Shown here: piece by piece, positions 59,380 through 64,000 of the stretch | Layout of the letters: each line of letters begins with the position of its first letter | How positions within the stretch are numbered: the stretch's first letter is position 1 | Source of the DNA: Aphrophora alni | Taxonomy: Eukaryota; Arthropoda; Insecta; Hemiptera; Aphrophoridae | Assembly: GCA_963513935.1 (NCBI GenBank) | Contig: OY740769.1 | Coordinates: 32,453,120 to 32,517,119 of the forward strand | Reading direction: 5' to 3' | Length of the DNA stretch: 64,000 nucleotides | Translations under genes and position numbers: made by a program | Notes under the pieces: model-generated | What the model was told of the DNA's origin: nothing | Databases searched by the model: none | Seen by the model: only the letters and a program-made list of their open reading frames with translations

Positions 59380-60290
59380 TACTAGCACATTTCTTCCTTC
59401 AAACTTATAGCAGTGCACTCTAGGAGGATGTGGTATAGTGACTTCACCACTAATCTACATTCTAAACATGTGATTGTGTCACTTATATTGCACTGGAATT
59501 AGTATTCACGATTTACTATATATTCTGTTTTTTCACATGCGGCAAACACTGTCGTTAGGAGAGATTTTTCAGTAGATAGCAGGATCTGCAGGCATTTTTT
59601 GAATTTATAAAGGTTTCTTTCTGTGGTTGCAGATATATAGATAGGATAGCCTCTCTGTGGTTTCGGTTTACCTTTTTTTAAGAACTGTGGTCTTTGCATG
59701 CTTACCCAGACTCAAAGTGTACTGGGGCACAGGATCAGACCCTGTCTGTTACTAACTTTGCAATCCCATTCATTCCTTTTTTTGGGGAATTGGTAGAATT
59801 TGTTAGCTTGTTTCTTCACCCATGACAAAAGAGGTCTCAATTCATCTATTTTGTATTAGTAATCATTTGACTAAGCCTACATTAATACATGTCGGATTGC
59901 TTTTGAGTCTGTCAATATACAAACTTCTTGTATGCCATTACTATAGACATTATTGGTCATTTTAGACAACAATTCTGTATATCTATACTCGATCCTGGGC
60001 TGGATGGGATGAAGTCTTTTGATTCTGTACCCACTTCCAGAACTTTGTCCCTTAAGTCAATTGAATTGTCTGTATTAGTGTTCATCATTTCTATACTTTC
60101 ATTTCTTAATTCCTCTTCAGGTTCCTTCTTTATCATCATTCTTTGTTTGATAGTTTGGTATATACTAGTGTTTAACAGTTCTCATTGTGGCTCCTTTAAA
60201 CAGACAGGTATGGTCTGGAGGGTTTGCCTTGGCTCACCCATTAATCTTGTGTGCAAAAGAATTTTCATTATTTATTAACATATAATACAA
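59380..60290 (-). pseudogene. LINE RNase H / zinc-knuckle fragment
   Basis: On the minus strand, across frameshifts, it shows VCILTDSKAIRHVLM (the TDSxA RNase H motif, about 59880-59930), then KPQRGYPIYISATTERN and KFKKCLQILLS, and finally TCLECRLVVKSLYHILLEC (CxxC..H..C zinc knuckle, about 59395-59450). This is the C-terminus of an I-clade-like non-LTR retrotransposon. Codons before the RNase H motif (KKEPEEELRNESIEMM region, 59957-60139) are open but I cannot place them. It is broken by several stops. Confidence 0.55.
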
Positions 60291-63200
60291 TTATTGAGCC
60301 AAAAATAATGTTAAATTACTCCTGTGGGTCGAATCTGTGGACATTTCATAGTCATAGGTGTTGGAGATTGAAATAACTATCATTTCTGATTATAAATTTG
60401 CTAATTGTTTAAAATTGTATTGTCTGGTAGCTGAATTCAAATGTAATCTTAAGGAAATTTTAATAATAAATTACAATGAAAATGGACAGTGAAATCAGCC
60501 ACTCAATAGGGGTTGCTATTTAAAATTCTTGACTTACCCCCAAACTACCCCATTTTGGGGGTAAGGGTTGAAAATTTTGATACTTCAAAAAACTCCTCCT
60601 TTGGTTATCTAAACTTTCCCCAAAGCAAATCTTTCTATTTCCATTAATAAAAAAAAGGGGGTGGGACTTTTGGGACACATGGTATATATATATATATATA
60701 TATCAGCATTTCATCAGATTTTTTAAAAAACAAATAGTTTATATTTAGTTCTGAGAGAGATTGTTCTCGTGTAATTCTTCAATTAAAATTGTAAGTCTTT
60801 ATAATGTATTTCAAGTTTTACAGCTTTAATCTGTTAGAATTTAAATCTACATTATTTAGAAAAGGACATACCTATTCCATTTAAAGTTTTCTCTTCTCGA
60901 GCTAGGCTAAGAAAATTCCTTTTATATAGAATTAAATGTTAATTCGATTCTTAAACTAGACAGGATTATAATTCAAGAGTTACTGATGTTTTCTGAGTAT
61001 TTTCGAGTAGAAATGAAAAAATCGATAAATTTAGTGGCAAATATTTTTTATATAAATAGAAATTATGTTCAATATAAACTAACAAAATTTTCATATTTAA
61101 TTTCTCAGTTTTTTCCGTTTATTTCTTATGGGAGAAAAGTAGATACAGATTTCTTATCAAACTTTTTGTGTCATTTTTTAGGGTTTTAAACTTTTTGTTT
61201 AGGTTAAAATAAAAAATTGAAAACACTAACTACTACACAATTAGATCACCGAATGAAAATAATATAAAATGGTTTTTTAGTTTGCGTTGTAATGACGATA
61301 ACATCTAGGCGTTGTCATATGTATTTGATCTTAAATGAACATAAATTCTTTTTTTTTTAATTTGAAATGATCTATACAATATTTTGTAAAATATTTGTAA
61401 ACATGTTAAGCTAGAATTTGGCTATGCAAATGCCACATCTTAAAGTACAAAGACTTGTGTGTGGATAAAATAACAAGGCCGAGTTTTAATTCACGAATTA
61501 TTTGTATGGCCATTTACACATTTTCCCTTAAGTTGGATATAAACTAGACAACATTGTTTATAGTTTATAAAAAAACAAGGGCTGATTTCCTTCGAAATCG
61601 GTTCATAATAAAGAAATTTTACCTTAAATTGTATAAGCTCTTTTATAATCATTTTTATGTATAATTATGTGTTTTGGAACTAAAGACAAAATCATGTGGA
61701 GTGTTGTAAAAATGGAGTATTTTGTAGAATACTGTCCTTGAAATTTAATTAGTGTTTGCTCAAATTTTGCTAATTTTGGTAAGTGGTTCTGTTTTGGACA
61801 TATTTAAACATTTACATTATTTTTTTAGCTAATTCAAAATATTCTATCAAGATACATAATTGTGAATAGATCAAATTTTGGCTCTATTTATATTGATTAT
61901 TATTATTTTTTTTAATATAGTCCTTTTAGACCAAAACAAAATATCTGTACTTCCCCAAAATCCAACCTGGTATACTGGAAAATATCAAAATCAATTCTTT
62001 ATCTCTTTGGGCTCATTTTGATATTTTGCAATCTGTAATTTATTTGACATGCTGTTTCATAAAGTTGACATTTCACTAGATTTTTATTAAAATATATTGG
62101 GCGAATTTTGAGATATTTGACTGCTTAAATTGGCAATCATGTTTCATTTTGATGTTTTTCTCTGAATTTCAGAACTAGTAATTTTTGCAAATAGCAACAT
62201 CTGCTTTAGACTGCTTACTATTTGGTTCTGTAAGATGTTTGTAGACTCTTTATTTAATTACTGTTTTATAATCATTTATTTCTAGAGAGAAAAATATTAT
62301 TTTTCTGTATGTTTTTTGTATGTTTCTGTATGTTTATTGAATGAACAAATACATTTTAAAATTTATTTTTTACACTCTAAAATTTACTTATATGCCTACA
62401 ATAAAAGAAATTTGTTGTTGTTAATGTTGACAAATATTAATGTTTTTACCAAGTCTAATACAGAAGAAAACAACTCGAGGGAACTGACAACGGAATCCCA
62501 TAAATGACATATGCTCAGAACTTGAGTCGTGTTTCATTGTGAGAATTGAATATAACATGTCTTTGTGTGTTTAGAGGCACAAATGTTTTATCTCTATGTC
62601 TTATATCTCCTTGGTCCTTTATATACAGAGACCCACGTAAAGTCATGTGCCATTAATTTATAATTGCCTTTCATACATGTAAAGTAGTTCAAGAGATAAT
62701 TATCTATTCTAAATTATAGTTTTATCAAGACTGGGTTGAAAAATTACTGATACAGTCATTTGCCAAGTTTTATTTTTGACACAAGTTTGATTACAATTAA
62801 TGATAAATGAATTTGTAGTATCCTAAGAAATTTGGGAAAATAGAGTTTCCTTAAAATCTATATATAATTTAAGAAGTTAAATTGTGAGATTTATTATGAA
62901 TTTTTAAAGGACACAAATTGTTAATCGGTAAATTCATTACTATTTTTATCATCACTGTATTTAAATTTCAAACTTGTTACATTTAACATATATTATAATG
63001 ATGTTAAACAATGAAAAAATGTACACCTCACATTTAAACTAATGTTACATTATCTTGGCCACTGGGTCTACAAGGTCTTTTAGGGGTTGCCTCCACATTT
63101 TCTATTATTGTTGACTCCCATCCATCTTCTTGGATCTTATATCCTCCTCTATATCTTCTGATAACTCCGTTTTCCTCTCTTATTCTCTGGTTTATCCGTG

Positions 63201-64000
63201 ACTAATTTCATCATTATCCATACATTATCCGTTTATTCCACATTTCTTCACCAACTCTAGCTCATTACCTTTGTGTAAAACTATACCGTGTTCTTTCAAG
63301 TATAAACGCTGCCACGAGTCATATTCTTTTAGGGAGGAGCCAAAAGAGAGCCGGACCTTGAAGAAACCAATAGGGACCGTGCGAGTTTGCTAATTTGTTT
63401 CTCCGCTGTGATAGTGCTTGGCACCACGATTCTTCTGCAGTTACATTCTTAAGGTGCTCGGAAAAATCATAAATACTGCATTTCATTTTGCATCACAGTT
63501 GCAAAGAGTATAATATAACGAACAATTATAAAAAAATATATCCGTAGCTGCTTTCCTTCCTTGTAAACAATACATTAAAACAATTTCAACAAAAACAATA
63601 TTTTTCCGACTAAATAAATAAATTAAATAGAAATATTTCCTCTTATATTGCAAGAAACCTCAATTAAAAACTAATATTAATTTTTATACTAGGTTATTTC
63701 TGTTATTACAGGGGAAATAAATACTTTCTGTCAATACCGCTGACATAACATTAATATATCAGTTAGACTAAATGTTTTAAAATTATCAAAACAAAAACAA
63801 TTGTTTATTTCAGAAAAAACTATGCAAAAATCATAAAACTACTTATTTAAACAACTTAACATTGTTTGCTTGCTCAGGAGCTATACAAATTGACAACCAT
63901 GCTGTACTCTTACTTTCCTATTGGCTATTACCAAACAGACTTGATTTGTGGCACATAGTATAATTTTAATTTATGTTAAAGTAATTGGTGCATATACATT
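60291..64000 (+). other. HEATR5B intron, to window end
   Basis: AT-rich, with (TA)n at 60682-60703. Near 63060-63200 the minus strand has a run of about 45 open codons rich in R, G and E that may be another retroelement fragment, but I cannot assign it. The following part (63290-63450) is GC-richer. No HEATR5B exon 2 is recognised. Confidence 0.4.

Overview
The window is eukaryotic nuclear DNA: AT-rich, almost free of coding sequence and full of decayed transposable elements and simple repeats. Introns with GT..AG signals, Penelope-like elements, IS630-Tc1-mariner transposases, RNase-H-bearing LINE fragments and a HEATR5B-type exon point to an arthropod, most likely an insect. I cannot fix the order; a hemipteran would fit but this is a guess.

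Only one host protein-coding segment is recognisable: an exon at 37542-37688 (+) with the conserved N-terminus of HEATR5B (Laa1/p200 family, AP-1/clathrin trafficking). The start codon, 3' splice acceptor and 5' splice donor are all visible. Everything downstream to the end of the window reads as a very long first coding intron. Everything upstream is 5' flank or 5'-UTR intron. A GC-richer block at 4440-4620 ending in a good donor site is a speculative upstream non-coding exon.

Layout: 0-10 kb holds diverged duplications, a TIR element (4723-5798), a 211-bp triplicate (6770-7388) and a foldback plus 70-bp array (7614-8200). 10-25 kb holds copies of one dispersed repeat family (10078, 13290, 23593), a foldback with an intact-looking hammerhead ribozyme (15.2-15.6 kb), compound CT/TA microsatellites and a 194-bp hAT-like MITE with perfect 8-bp TSD. 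25-36 kb holds a 2.15-kb ITm transposon with about 0.4-kb TIRs, a 447-bp TIR element, a 17-copy array of a ~124-bp unit (29890-31998) that arose inside one copy of the dispersed family, a second ITm transposase fragment and a foldback with a hammerhead in each arm. 37-64 kb is intronic, with LINE fragments, a tRNA-derived SINE-like head, a decayed Penelope-like element (54.16-55.48 kb) and a young, structurally complete Penelope-like element (56123-58918, 13-bp TSD) whose 818-codon ORF is open but has Asn in place of the motif-A catalytic Asp.

The recurrent theme is Penelope-like retroelement termini. At least six places carry hammerhead-like motifs with the same plan: CUGANGA, one extra U, stem II, GAAA, then a short near-palindromic stem III. 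Several sit inside large inverted repeats. The second theme is satellite formation: a dispersed repeat whose tail was tandemly amplified in place.
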